Assembly: GCF_014640075.1 (NCBI RefSeq)
Contig: NZ_BMGG01000003.1
Coordinates: forward strand, 129,866-193,865
DNA from: Chelatococcus reniformis
Lineage (GTDB): Bacteria; Pseudomonadota; Alphaproteobacteria; Rhizobiales; Beijerinckiaceae
Length of the DNA stretch: 64,000 nucleotides
Direction: 5' to 3'
A program made the translations under genes and the position numbers. The notes beneath the pieces are model-generated. The model was not told where the DNA came from and made no database searches. It saw only the letters and a program-made list of their open reading frames with translations. Below, one piece after another: positions 18,558 to 26,399 of the stretch (position 1 is the first letter of the stretch; each line of letters opens with the position of its first letter).

Positions 18558-19039
18558 CGACGAAGCTTTCCGCCCTCACCGGCCGCAACAATTATTTCGA
18601 GGATTTCAGCGTCGGCCTGGTGATCCGCCACGCCCGCGGCAAGACCATGGAGCCGCTGGAGAACGTGCTGATCACCAACCTGGTGATGAACACCGCGCAA
18701 GGCCACTTCAACGAGGACGCCATGAAGGCATCGGCCTTCAAGCAGCGCATTTCCTACGGCGGGGTCAACTTCTCGCTGATCATGGGCCTCGCCAGCCAGG
18801 ACACCTGCGAGAATGCGCTGGCCGAGCTCGGCCTCGACAACATCCGTCTCATGCAGCCGGTGTTTCACGGCGACACGCTCTACGCCTATTCCGAGGTGCT
18901 GGAGGTGAAGGACGCGGATCGCGAGGATGCCGGCGAGGTAACCTTCCGCCACTACGGCGTCAATCAGCGCGACGAGCAGATCTTCCAGGGCGACCGGCGC
19001 GTGCTGCTGAAGCGGCGCAGCCATTGGGGCGACCGGTGA
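18554..19039 (+). CDS. MaoC-like hydratase partner subunit
   Basis: 161 residues; the ATG overlaps the previous stop. YFEDFSVGLVIRHARGKTME repeats the opening of the upstream subunit, so the two are probably duplicates that diverged. MNTAQGHFNEDAMKA near 46 stands where active hydratases have a D-x-N-P-x-H motif, with Asp/Asn and Pro changed but the His kept. QPVFHGDTLYAYSEVLEV is the conserved later segment. Predicted to assemble with the preceding subunit on a branched dicarboxyl-CoA. Confidence 0.78.
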   Translation: MTTKLSALTGRNNYFEDFSVGLVIRHARGKTMEPLENVLITNLVMNTAQGHFNEDAMKASAFKQRISYGGVNFSLIMGLASQDTCENALAELGLDNIRLMQPVFHGDTLYAYSEVLEVKDADREDAGEVTFRHYGVNQRDEQIFQGDRRVLLKRRSHWGDR

Positions 19040-19044
19040 GCGGG

Positions 19045-20268
19045 ATGGACGAGCCCTTCGGCGCCCTGCAGGGGCTGAGGGTGCTCGACCTCACCCAGGC
19101 CCTCGCCGGGCCGTTCTGCACCCAGATCCTCGCCGACCACGGCGCCGAGGTCATCAAGCTGGAGCCGCCCGAAAGCGGCGACATGGCGCGGCTCTCGGGG
19201 CCGTTCCACGCCGCCGACACGGCGCACCGCCAGTCCGGCTATTTCCACAGCATCAACCGCAACAAGAAGAGCATCGTCATCGACCTCAAGCAGGAAGCCG
19301 GGCGCCAGATCGTCCTCGACCTGGTGCCGCGCTTCGAGGTGGTGGTCGAGAACTTCCGGGCCGGCGTCATGGACAAGCTCGGCCTCTCCTACGAGCGGCT
19401 GCGCGAGCGCAACCCGCGCCTGGTCTATGCCGTCATTCGCGGCTTCGGCGACCGCCGCACCGGCGCCAGCCCCTACGCCGACTGGCCCGCCTACGACGTG
19501 GTGGCGCAGGCCATGGGCGGCATGATGGGGGTGACCGGCGCCGATGCGGATCATCCGGTCAAGGTCGGTCCCGGCGTCGGCGACACGGTGCCGGCGCTCT
19601 ATCTCGCCGTCGGCATCCTCGCGGCGGTGCTGCGGGCGCGCGCCACCGGCGAGGGCCAGTTCGTCGACGTCGCCATGCTCGACGCCATCCTGGGCGTCAG
19701 CGAGCGCATCGTGCACCAGCGCTCGTTCAGCAAGGTCGTGGCCGAGCCGGAGGGCAACCATCATCCCTTCATCGCCCCGTTTGGCATCTTCCCGGCCTCG
19801 GACGGGCATGTCGCCATCGCCTGCCCGAGCGACCACTTCTTCCATGAGCTGTGCCGGCAGCTGGACGCCGCCGACCTGCTCGACGATGCCGGCCTCGCCA
19901 CCCTCGCCGGCCGCCGCGACAACCGACGCCGCGTCGTCGAGGCGGTCGGCGCCCGCACGGCGCGCTTCACCAAGGCCGAGCTCACCGCGCGGCTGGGCGG
20001 GCGCGTGCCCTTCGGTCCCGTCTACGACATGGACGAGATCGGGCACGACCCGCACTTCGCCGCACGCGCCATGCTGGCGGACATCGACTGCCCCGGCATC
20101 CCGGAGACGATGCAGATCGCCGGCATCCCCATCAAGCTGACGGCGACGCCGGGCCGCGTCGTCCACCGCGGCCCAGGCCAGGGCGAGCACACGGACACGG
20201 TGCTGCGCCAGGCGGGCTTCGCGGCAAGCGACCTCGCCGCGTGGCGGCAGGCCGGCATCATCAAGTAA
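19045..20268 (+). CDS. CaiB/BaiF (class III) CoA transferase
   Basis: 407 residues from the ATG at 19045; a GTG at 19036 that overlaps the previous stop is a possible alternative. The opening LQGLRVLDLTQALAGPFCTQ and ADHGAEVIKLEPP are family hallmarks. NKKSIVIDLK (about 72) and VVENFRAGVMDKLGL (about 100) follow. Asp180 in GPGVGDTVPALY aligns with the nucleophile that forms the acyl-anhydride. It would move CoA between carboxylates, for example from succinyl-CoA to itaconate, mesaconate or methylsuccinate. Neighbours favour a dicarboxylate but do not prove it. Confidence 0.88.
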   Translation: MDEPFGALQGLRVLDLTQALAGPFCTQILADHGAEVIKLEPPESGDMARLSGPFHAADTAHRQSGYFHSINRNKKSIVIDLKQEAGRQIVLDLVPRFEVVVENFRAGVMDKLGLSYERLRERNPRLVYAVIRGFGDRRTGASPYADWPAYDVVAQAMGGMMGVTGADADHPVKVGPGVGDTVPALYLAVGILAAVLRARATGEGQFVDVAMLDAILGVSERIVHQRSFSKVVAEPEGNHHPFIAPFGIFPASDGHVAIACPSDHFFHELCRQLDAADLLDDAGLATLAGRRDNRRRVVEAVGARTARFTKAELTARLGGRVPFGPVYDMDEIGHDPHFAARAMLADIDCPGIPETMQIAGIPIKLTATPGRVVHRGPGQGEHTDTVLRQAGFAASDLAAWRQAGIIK

Positions 20269-20285
20269 CCCCTCAGGATCGACCC

Positions 20286-21197
20286 ATGACCTCTCAGCCC
20301 ATGCGCCTGCGCCGTTCCCAGCTCGCCGTCCCCGGCAGCAGCGAGAAGATGCTGGCCAAGGCGGCGCAATCGGCCGCCGACCACGTCTTCTGCGACCTGG
20401 AAGATGCGGTGGCGCCGTCCGCCAAGCCCGGCGCCCGCCACACCATCGTCGAGGCGCTGAACGGGCTCGACTGGGGGCGCAAGACGCGCTGCGTGCGCAT
20501 CAACGACGTCGGCTCAGAGTGGTGCCACGAGGACATCATCACCGTGGTCGAGGGCGCCCGTGAGAACCTCGACACCATCATGCTCCCCAAGCCCCTGCGG
20601 CCGTCGGACGTGCACTTCGTCGACCTCCTGCTCAACCAGCTGGAGACCAAGCTGAAGCTCACCAAGCGCATCGGCATCGAGATCCTGATCGAGGAGGTGG
20701 AGGCGCTGGCCTGCGTGGAGGAGATCGCCAAGGCCTCGCCCCGGGTCGAATGCATCATCTTCGGCATGGGCGACTATTCCGCCTCCCAGCAGATCGACAT
20801 GCGCGAGATCGGCGGCGACGCCGGCTACCCCGGCGACATCTGGCACTACCCGCGCTTCCGCATCTGCATGGCGGCGCGGGCAGCTCGGGTCGATCCGGTC
20901 GACGGGCCGTTCGGCAACTTCAAGGACGATGCGGGCTACCGGCGCGAAGCAAAGCGCGCGCTGGCGCTGGGCTTCGTCGGCAAATGGGCGATCCACCCGG
21001 CCCAGATCGAGCCCGCCATCGAGACCTTCTCGCCCAAGGCCCCGGATGTCGCCCGCGCCCGCGAGATGGCGGAGGCCTACGCCAAGGCCACCGCGGAAGG
21101 CGTGGGCTCCGTGAACGTCGGCGGCAATATGGTAGACGCCGCCTCCATCCGCATCCTCAACAACACCATCCGGCGCGCCGATCTGATCGGGATGTAG
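20286..21197 (+). CDS. HpcH/HpaI (CitE-like) CoA-ester lyase
   Basis: 303 residues; the ATG at 20286 has AGGATCGACCC upstream. RRSQLAVPGSSEKMLAKA opens the fold, and HVFCDLEDAVAPSAK (about 33-47) includes an acidic metal/CoA site. RIGIEILIEEVEALACV near 127 holds the Glu ligand, and GMGDYSASQQIDM near 160 holds the Asp ligand. GKWAIHPAQIEPAIETFSP is the C-terminal motif. Families with this architecture cleave malyl-, beta-methylmalyl- or citramalyl-CoA, giving acetyl- or propionyl-CoA plus glyoxylate or pyruvate. Placed after a CoA transferase and hydratase, it is the likely C-C cleavage step. Confidence 0.87.
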   Translation: MTSQPMRLRRSQLAVPGSSEKMLAKAAQSAADHVFCDLEDAVAPSAKPGARHTIVEALNGLDWGRKTRCVRINDVGSEWCHEDIITVVEGARENLDTIMLPKPLRPSDVHFVDLLLNQLETKLKLTKRIGIEILIEEVEALACVEEIAKASPRVECIIFGMGDYSASQQIDMREIGGDAGYPGDIWHYPRFRICMAARAARVDPVDGPFGNFKDDAGYRREAKRALALGFVGKWAIHPAQIEPAIETFSPKAPDVARAREMAEAYAKATAEGVGSVNVGGNMVDAASIRILNNTIRRADLIGM

Positions 21198-21198
21198 C

Positions 21199-21975
21199 AT
21201 GCCCAGGGCGAATGAGCCTTTGGCCGGCCCGGCGATCAAGTCGGCGGCCCGCACGCTCGAGGTGCTCGAGTTCTTCAGCGCCCGTCAGCAGCCCGCCACC
21301 GTGGGCGAGATTGCGGCGGCGCTGGGGCTGCCGCAATCGAGCGCGTCGATGCTGCTCAAGAGCCTGGTCTCGCTGAACTACCTCGATTATCGGCCGGCGA
21401 CGCGCCGCTTCGTGCCAACCTACCGGGTGACGCTGCTCGGCAGCTGGATCAAGGTGGTGGACGACGCGCACGCCGCCCTCACCGATCTCATGGAGGCGAT
21501 CCACCGCGACACCGGCGAGACCGTGATGCTCGGCATGCAGCACGGCGCCTCCATGCGCTACGTTCACATCCTGGGAGCGAGCTACGCGGTGCAGCTCGCC
21601 GTCGCCGTCGGCACCGTGCGGCCGATGACGCTCGCGGCCATCGGCCAAGTGCTGCTGAGCGCCAAGCCGGACGCCGAGATCCGCGCCATCGTGCGCCGCA
21701 ACAATGCGGACGTGGCCGAAAGCCAGCGGGTGCGCGAGAGCGAGTTCATGGCCGAGATCCGCCTCGTCCGCGCCCGCGGCTATGCCGAGAGCCTGGGCCG
21801 CATGACGGCCGGCGCCAACGTCATCGCCATGCTGGCGCCCACCGAGGGCGAGGGGCCCGCCATGGCCATCGGCGTCGGCGGCCCCTCCGAGCGCATCGCC
21901 CACGCGCGCGACACCATCATCACCGCCCTGGGCCGCCATCTGCGGCGGCCGTGCGCCAAGGACAAGCCCTCATGA
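21199..21975 (+). CDS. IclR family transcriptional regulator
   Basis: 258 residues, starting 1 bp after the lyase stop. The winged helix-turn-helix is at about 12-70 (ARTLEVLEFFSA, then VGEIAAALGLPQSSASMLLK). The IclR effector domain follows, with the ligand-pocket segment DTGETVMLGMQHG near 105 and RPMTLAAIGQVLLS near 140. It sits inside the cluster rather than at its edge, so it is co-transcribed and probably autoregulated. The effector is likely a cluster substrate or its CoA ester. The palindrome at 17960-17973 is a candidate target. Confidence 0.9.
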   Translation: MPRANEPLAGPAIKSAARTLEVLEFFSARQQPATVGEIAAALGLPQSSASMLLKSLVSLNYLDYRPATRRFVPTYRVTLLGSWIKVVDDAHAALTDLMEAIHRDTGETVMLGMQHGASMRYVHILGASYAVQLAVAVGTVRPMTLAAIGQVLLSAKPDAEIRAIVRRNNADVAESQRVRESEFMAEIRLVRARGYAESLGRMTAGANVIAMLAPTEGEGPAMAIGVGGPSERIAHARDTIITALGRHLRRPCAKDKPS

Positions 21976-23168
21976 CCGACCAGACGCCCAGCTCCAATCC
22001 CGGCTACCTCACCGACGAACGGGTGATGATGCGTGACCTCGCCCGCACCTTCACGCGCGAGGAGGTGCTGCCCGTCGCCAACCGGCTCGACCCCGAAAAG
22101 GGTGACATCCCGCGCGAGCTGGTGGAGCGCATGGGCGACCTCGGCTTCTTCGGCATCCTCATCCCGGAGGAACTCGGCGGGCTGGGGCTCGGCGCGTTCG
22201 AATATTGCCTGGTGGCGGAGGAGCTGGCCCGCGGCTGGATGAGCGTGGCGAGCATCATCGCCCGCGGCAACAGCTTCTATCACGCGGTCGGCGGACCGCC
22301 GGAGGAGCGCCGCGCCAAGATCGCGGCCATGGCGAAGGGGCGTTATCTCGGCGCCGCCGCCTTGTCGGAGCCGCAGACCGGCTCGGATCTCTCCAGCGTC
22401 GCCTGCCGTGCGCGCCGCGACGGCGACGAATGGGTGATCACCGGCAACAAATACTGGTGCACCTTCGCCGACGGCGCCGACTTCATCCGCGTGCTGTGCC
22501 GCATCGACGAGCCCCTGCCCGCCTCGGGCCGCGCCCGCACGGTCAGCGTCGTGGTCGAGAAGCCCAGGGGCGAGTTGCCCGAGGGCGTCACCGGCTCACC
22601 CATCCCCAAGATCGGCTACTTCGGCTGGAAGACCTGGGAGCTCCACTTCGACGGCGTGCGCGCGGCCGTCGATCCGCGCGAGAGCGACGGGCGCGCCTTC
22701 CAGGCCACCGCCGCCGGCCTCGAGGTGGCCCGCGCCCACACCGCCGCCCGCTCGATCGGCCTGGCCCAGGCCGCCCTCGACCACGCCATCGGCTATGCGC
22801 AGGAGCGCGTGCAGTTCGGCGAGCCGATCGCCAACTTCCAGGCCATCCGCTTCAAGATCGCCACCATGGCGACCGAGATCGAGGCGGCGCGCCAGCTCAT
22901 GTATCACACCTGCCACGAGATCGACGCGGGCCGGCCGGCGACGGTGCAGACCTCGATGGTGAAGTATTTCGCTTCCGAGATGGCCGAACGCGTCACCAGC
23001 GAGGCACTCCAGATCCTCGGCGGCGCCGGCTACACCACGCTGCATCCGGTCGAGCGCTTCTGGCGCGATGCGCGCCTCACCAAGATCTTCGAGGGCACCT
23101 CCGAGATCCAGCAACGCATCATCTCCGACCGGCTGCTCGGCAAGCCGGTCCGCCCCGCCCGCAGCTGA
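21972..23168 (+). CDS. acyl-CoA dehydrogenase (short/medium-chain type)
   Basis: 398 residues; the ATG overlaps the IclR stop by four bases. AALSEPQTGSDLSSVACRARRDG near 130 is the FAD motif and QERVQFGEPIANFQAIRFKIA near 278 the dimer motif. The catalytic Glu374 lies in FEGTSEIQQRI. It keeps the C-terminal Glu of butyryl/medium-chain enzymes, unlike the paralogue at 406. In this cluster it could oxidise a saturated dicarboxyl-CoA such as methylsuccinyl-CoA. It is too short for the ~550-residue classical methylsuccinyl-CoA dehydrogenase, so that role needs support. Confidence 0.88.
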   Translation: MTDQTPSSNPGYLTDERVMMRDLARTFTREEVLPVANRLDPEKGDIPRELVERMGDLGFFGILIPEELGGLGLGAFEYCLVAEELARGWMSVASIIARGNSFYHAVGGPPEERRAKIAAMAKGRYLGAAALSEPQTGSDLSSVACRARRDGDEWVITGNKYWCTFADGADFIRVLCRIDEPLPASGRARTVSVVVEKPRGELPEGVTGSPIPKIGYFGWKTWELHFDGVRAAVDPRESDGRAFQATAAGLEVARAHTAARSIGLAQAALDHAIGYAQERVQFGEPIANFQAIRFKIATMATEIEAARQLMYHTCHEIDAGRPATVQTSMVKYFASEMAERVTSEALQILGGAGYTTLHPVERFWRDARLTKIFEGTSEIQQRIISDRLLGKPVRPARS

Positions 23169-23188
23169 GCGATCACGAGGAACGCATC

Positions 23189-23950
23189 ATGTCCGAAGGA
23201 CGGCTCGCGGGCCGCACCGCCATCGTCACCGGTTCAGGCCAGAACATCGGCCGCGCCATCGCTCGTCTGTTCGCGCGCGAGGGGGCCTCTGTCGTCGTCA
23301 ACGGTCACTCCGACAAGGGCAAGGTCGACGCCGTCGTGGGCGAGATCACCGCGGCCGGCGGCCGCGCCATCGGCGTCATGACCGACGTGTCCGATCCGGA
23401 CCAGGTGAAGCGCTTGGTGGCCGAGACGGAGGCCGCGTTCGGCACGGTCGACATCGCCGTCAGCAACGTCGGGCGCCGCCTGCGCCAGAGCTTCGAGGAC
23501 ATCACCATCGACGACTGGCGCGATACCATCAATCACAATCTGAGTTCGGTCTTCTACATGGCGCATTACGTGCTGCCGAGGATGCGCGAGCGCGGCTTCG
23601 GCCGCATCATCAACATCTCGGGCTACGACGGCTTCACCGGCCACATGGACCAGCGCGCCCACAACGTCACCGCCAAGGCCGGCATGCACGGCCTCACCAA
23701 GGCCATCGCCCGCGAATACGGCATCCACGGCGTCACCAGCAACACGGTGGCGCCCGGCGCCATCGACACGGTGCGCGACCGCAGCCAGTACGCCCACGTG
23801 AACCTCGAGCACGTCATGGCCCGGCTGGCGATCAAGCACGCCGGCGACGTCGACGACATCGCCGAGGCCTGCCTCTACCTGGCGGGCGACAGCGGCAAAT
23901 ACGTCACCGGTCAGGTCATCCACGTGAACGGCGGTGAATTCATGTTCTAG
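23189..23950 (+). CDS. SDR family oxidoreductase
   Basis: 253 residues; ATG at 23189 after a GAGGAAC site. GSGQNIGRAIARLFAREG is the cofactor loop, slightly unusual in having Gln-Asn. SNVGRRLRQSFED replaces the standard NNAG. The active-site Ser-Tyr pair is altered: the conserved serine segment is NISGYDGFTGHMDQRAH and the Tyr of YxxxK appears replaced (HNVTAKAGMHGLTK), leaving Lys. It may therefore be a non-classical or inactive member. It ends YVTGQVIHVNGGEFMF. It is in the hydratase/lyase cluster, probably reducing or oxidising an intermediate. Confidence 0.78.
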   Translation: MSEGRLAGRTAIVTGSGQNIGRAIARLFAREGASVVVNGHSDKGKVDAVVGEITAAGGRAIGVMTDVSDPDQVKRLVAETEAAFGTVDIAVSNVGRRLRQSFEDITIDDWRDTINHNLSSVFYMAHYVLPRMRERGFGRIINISGYDGFTGHMDQRAHNVTAKAGMHGLTKAIAREYGIHGVTSNTVAPGAIDTVRDRSQYAHVNLEHVMARLAIKHAGDVDDIAEACLYLAGDSGKYVTGQVIHVNGGEFMF

Positions 23951-23970
23951 ATCTATGTATTCACAAGTAA

Positions 23971-23999
23971 TGGATGGCCTGGTCAAGCCCGGCCATCCA
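23971..23999. repeat. REP-like palindrome, single unit
   Basis: TGGATGGCCTGGTCAAGCCC then GGCCATCCA; arms TGGATGGCC (23971-23979) and GGCCATCCA (23991-23999). It is the same family as 63492-63522 and 3694-3724, and lies 20 bp after the SDR stop and just before the MmgE/PrpD ribosome site. Confidence 0.75.
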
Positions 24000-24022
24000 T
24001 CCACAAGGGAGAACCCGGGACC

Positions 24023-25357
24023 ATGTCGGCACATCCGTCGAGCCAATATACCCGGCGGCTCGCCCGCCACGTCCTGTCCTATCGCGATGCCGAATTGCCG
24101 GCCGCCGCGCTGACGGTCGCGCGCCAATGCATCCTCGACTGGTTCGCCGTGACGCTCGCCGGCTTGGAGGAGCCGGTCGCCCGTCTGCTGCGGGACGAGG
24201 TGACGCCGGGCTCGGCGGGCGCGGCTACCATCGTCGGCACCTCCATCCGCTGCGCGCCGGCGGACGCCGCACTAGTCAACGGCGCGACCTCCCACGCGCT
24301 CGACTACGACGACGTGCATCCGCTGGTCGGCCACCCCACCGTCGCGGTGCTGCCGGCGGCGCTCGCGGTCGCCGAAGCGCAGGGCCGGAGCGGGGCCGAA
24401 TTGCTGCGCGCCTTCGTCGCCGGCTACGAGGCCGCCGCGGCCGTGGGCACCCTGGTGATGCCATCCCACTACGACCGCGGCTTCCATTCCACCGGCACCG
24501 TCGGCAGCTTCGGCGCGGCGGCGGCGGCCGGTCTGCTGCTCGGTCTCGACGAGGCGCAGATGGCAACCGCGCTCGGCCTCGCCGGCACCCAGGCGGCCGG
24601 TCTGAAGAGCATGTTCGGCACCATGGCCAAGCCCCTGCATGCGGGCAAGGCCGCCTCCAACGGGGTCCTGGCCGCCCGTCTCGCGGCCCGCGGCTTCACG
24701 GCTCACCCCGCGCTACTCGACGTCGCCCAGGGCTTCGTCGCGACCCAGAGCGACGGACCCGGCGAGGGGATCGAGATCGCGCCACCGGGCGAGCGCGTCG
24801 TCGGCACCTTGTTCAAGTTCCACGCCGCCTGCTTCCTCACCCATTCGACCATCGAGGCCGTGAACGACATCCGCCGCGCACACAGCTTCGCGGCCGAGGA
24901 CATCGCCGCCATCGACCTGCACGTGCCCGCGGCCCACCTCGGCGTCTGCAACATCCCCTCCCCCATGACCGGACTGGAGGTGAAGTTCAGCCTGCGCCAC
25001 ACAGCGGCGCTGGCGGCGCGTGGCGACGACACCGCGGCGATTGGCACCTATAGCGACCGATGCGCCCGCGACCCGGCGCTGGTGGCGCTGCGCGAGCGCA
25101 TCACCGTGCACGGCGACCTGCCGCCACGCGCCGTCGCCGAGGCCCGCATCGCCATGCGCAGCGGGACGGTGCATGTCGGCCAGGTCGACGTGAGTGTTGC
25201 CGACACCGACCTCGGACGGCAAGGTGAACGGCTGACGGCGAAGTTCCGCAGCCTCGCCGGCGCGGCGGTCGGCGAGGGCCGCAGCGAGCGGCTGCGCGCC
25301 CGCATCGCGGCGCTCGGGGCCACGGAGACAATCGGCGAGCTGGTGACGCTCGCCTGA
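24023..25357 (+). CDS. MmgE/PrpD family protein
   Basis: 444 residues, normal for the family. DWFAVTLAGLEEPVARLL near 36 and NGATSHALDYDDVHPLVGHPT (about 89-109) are family signatures. GTQAAGLKSMFGTMAKPLHAGKAASNGVLAA near 190 holds the conserved Lys/His region. The family includes 2-methylcitrate dehydratase and cis-aconitate decarboxylase, which makes itaconate. The latter is of interest given the neighbouring itaconate-like CoA genes, but the residues separating these activities cannot be assigned by eye. The gene follows a REP unit and is 10 bp ahead of the hydrolase. Confidence 0.85.
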   Translation: MSAHPSSQYTRRLARHVLSYRDAELPAAALTVARQCILDWFAVTLAGLEEPVARLLRDEVTPGSAGAATIVGTSIRCAPADAALVNGATSHALDYDDVHPLVGHPTVAVLPAALAVAEAQGRSGAELLRAFVAGYEAAAAVGTLVMPSHYDRGFHSTGTVGSFGAAAAAGLLLGLDEAQMATALGLAGTQAAGLKSMFGTMAKPLHAGKAASNGVLAARLAARGFTAHPALLDVAQGFVATQSDGPGEGIEIAPPGERVVGTLFKFHAACFLTHSTIEAVNDIRRAHSFAAEDIAAIDLHVPAAHLGVCNIPSPMTGLEVKFSLRHTAALAARGDDTAAIGTYSDRCARDPALVALRERITVHGDLPPRAVAEARIAMRSGTVHVGQVDVSVADTDLGRQGERLTAKFRSLAGAAVGEGRSERLRARIAALGATETIGELVTLA

Positions 25358-25366
25358 GGAGGACGC

Positions 25367-26215
25367 ATGGACGCAGCGGCGAGCAGCAGGACCGAAGCAC
25401 CGACGCAGGCGGAACGTCCGCTCCGCTGGCCGGACCGCGTCATGCCCCACGTGGAGGTGCACGAGGGGCAAGGCCCTTACCTGCTCCTGGTGCACGGCTT
25501 CCTCTCCAGCCGCGCCCAATGGCGTTCCAACCTCGCCGGGCTCCAGGAGGTCTGCCGCCCCGTCCTGCTCGAGCTCTGGGGGCACGGCCGCTCCCCCGTC
25601 CCAGACGAAGGCGACATCTATTCGATCGGCGGTTACATCGAGATCTTCGAGACCGTGCGCACGACGCTGGGCGCCGAGCGGTGGCTGGTCTGCGGCCAGT
25701 CCTTCGGGGCTGGCCTCACGCTCCAGTATGCGCTCGCCCATTCCCAACGTCTCGCCGGCCAGATTTTCACCAACTCCATGTCGGCGTTGTCGGCCCCGGA
25801 CGCCCTTGGCCGTGCCGAGGATCGCCGCCTCCGCGCCGAGGCGATCCGCCGGGACGGCATGGCCGCCATCGAAGCGATGAAAGCTCACCCCCGCCGCGCC
25901 AAGCGGTTCGCGCCGGCCGTACGCGATGAACTGGTCGCCGATGCGGCCCGTATCTCGCCCGCCGGCATCGAGCGCTCGGTGCGCATCACGTCCGGCGAGT
26001 TGTCCGTCATGCCACGGCTCGGCGAGACGTGCGTGCCGACGCTGCTCGTCAACGGCACCTGGGAGAAAGGCTTCCAGCCGCTGCGCCGGCAGGCGGCGAC
26101 CGCTCTGCCCGGGCTGAAGGTCGTCGACATCGAGGGTGGCCATTCCATCAACGCGGAAGAGCCGGACGCGTTCAACGCGGCGGTCAAAGCGTTCATGAGC
26201 AGCCTTCCAGGTTAG
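25367..26215 (+). CDS. alpha/beta-fold hydrolase
   Basis: 282 residues; ATG at 25367 preceded by GAGGAGGAC. The oxyanion-hole motif is LVHGFLSSRAQW near residue 42. The nucleophile elbow is CGQSFGAGL with Ser112, and the terminal His is in GGHSINAEEP near 261. It is the last gene of the cluster, 9 bp after MmgE/PrpD. It could hydrolyse a CoA thioester or a lactone/ester form of the substrate. No signal peptide is visible, so it acts in the cytoplasm. Confidence 0.86.
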   Translation: MDAAASSRTEAPTQAERPLRWPDRVMPHVEVHEGQGPYLLLVHGFLSSRAQWRSNLAGLQEVCRPVLLELWGHGRSPVPDEGDIYSIGGYIEIFETVRTTLGAERWLVCGQSFGAGLTLQYALAHSQRLAGQIFTNSMSALSAPDALGRAEDRRLRAEAIRRDGMAAIEAMKAHPRRAKRFAPAVRDELVADAARISPAGIERSVRITSGELSVMPRLGETCVPTLLVNGTWEKGFQPLRRQAATALPGLKVVDIEGGHSINAEEPDAFNAAVKAFMSSLPG

Positions 26216-26296
26216 GCCTTCAACACACTTCGACAACGGCGACGAGGTTGAGCATGCCCGGCGGGAGCCGTCGCGTGCCCAGTCGCTATGCTAATA

Positions 26297-26310
26297 TTGA
26301 TCCAGATCAA
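26297..26310. promoter_or_regulatory. perfect FNR/FixK-type box
   Basis: TTGAT-CCAG-ATCAA, a perfect match to the TTGAT-N4-ATCAA consensus of the FNR/FixK/FnrL family, 90 bp upstream of the binding protein start at 26400. This is a normal activator distance. An AT-rich stretch (GTATATGATATC) just downstream could hold the -10 region. The upstream hydrolase gene ends at 26215, so the site is intergenic. Confidence 0.55.
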
Positions 26311-26399
26311 GTATATGATATCTGCCGCAACGACTTGATCTTGCCGCCTCCGATCGTTTCCTCATCGCGCATCTTTAGTGCCGCGATGGGAGAGCGAAT

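Noticed and set aside
18314-19044. N-terminal extension of the CoA transferase into the preceding hydratase genes
   Set aside because: It is an out-of-frame reading of the hydratase genes; the CaiB fold begins directly after the ATG at 19045.
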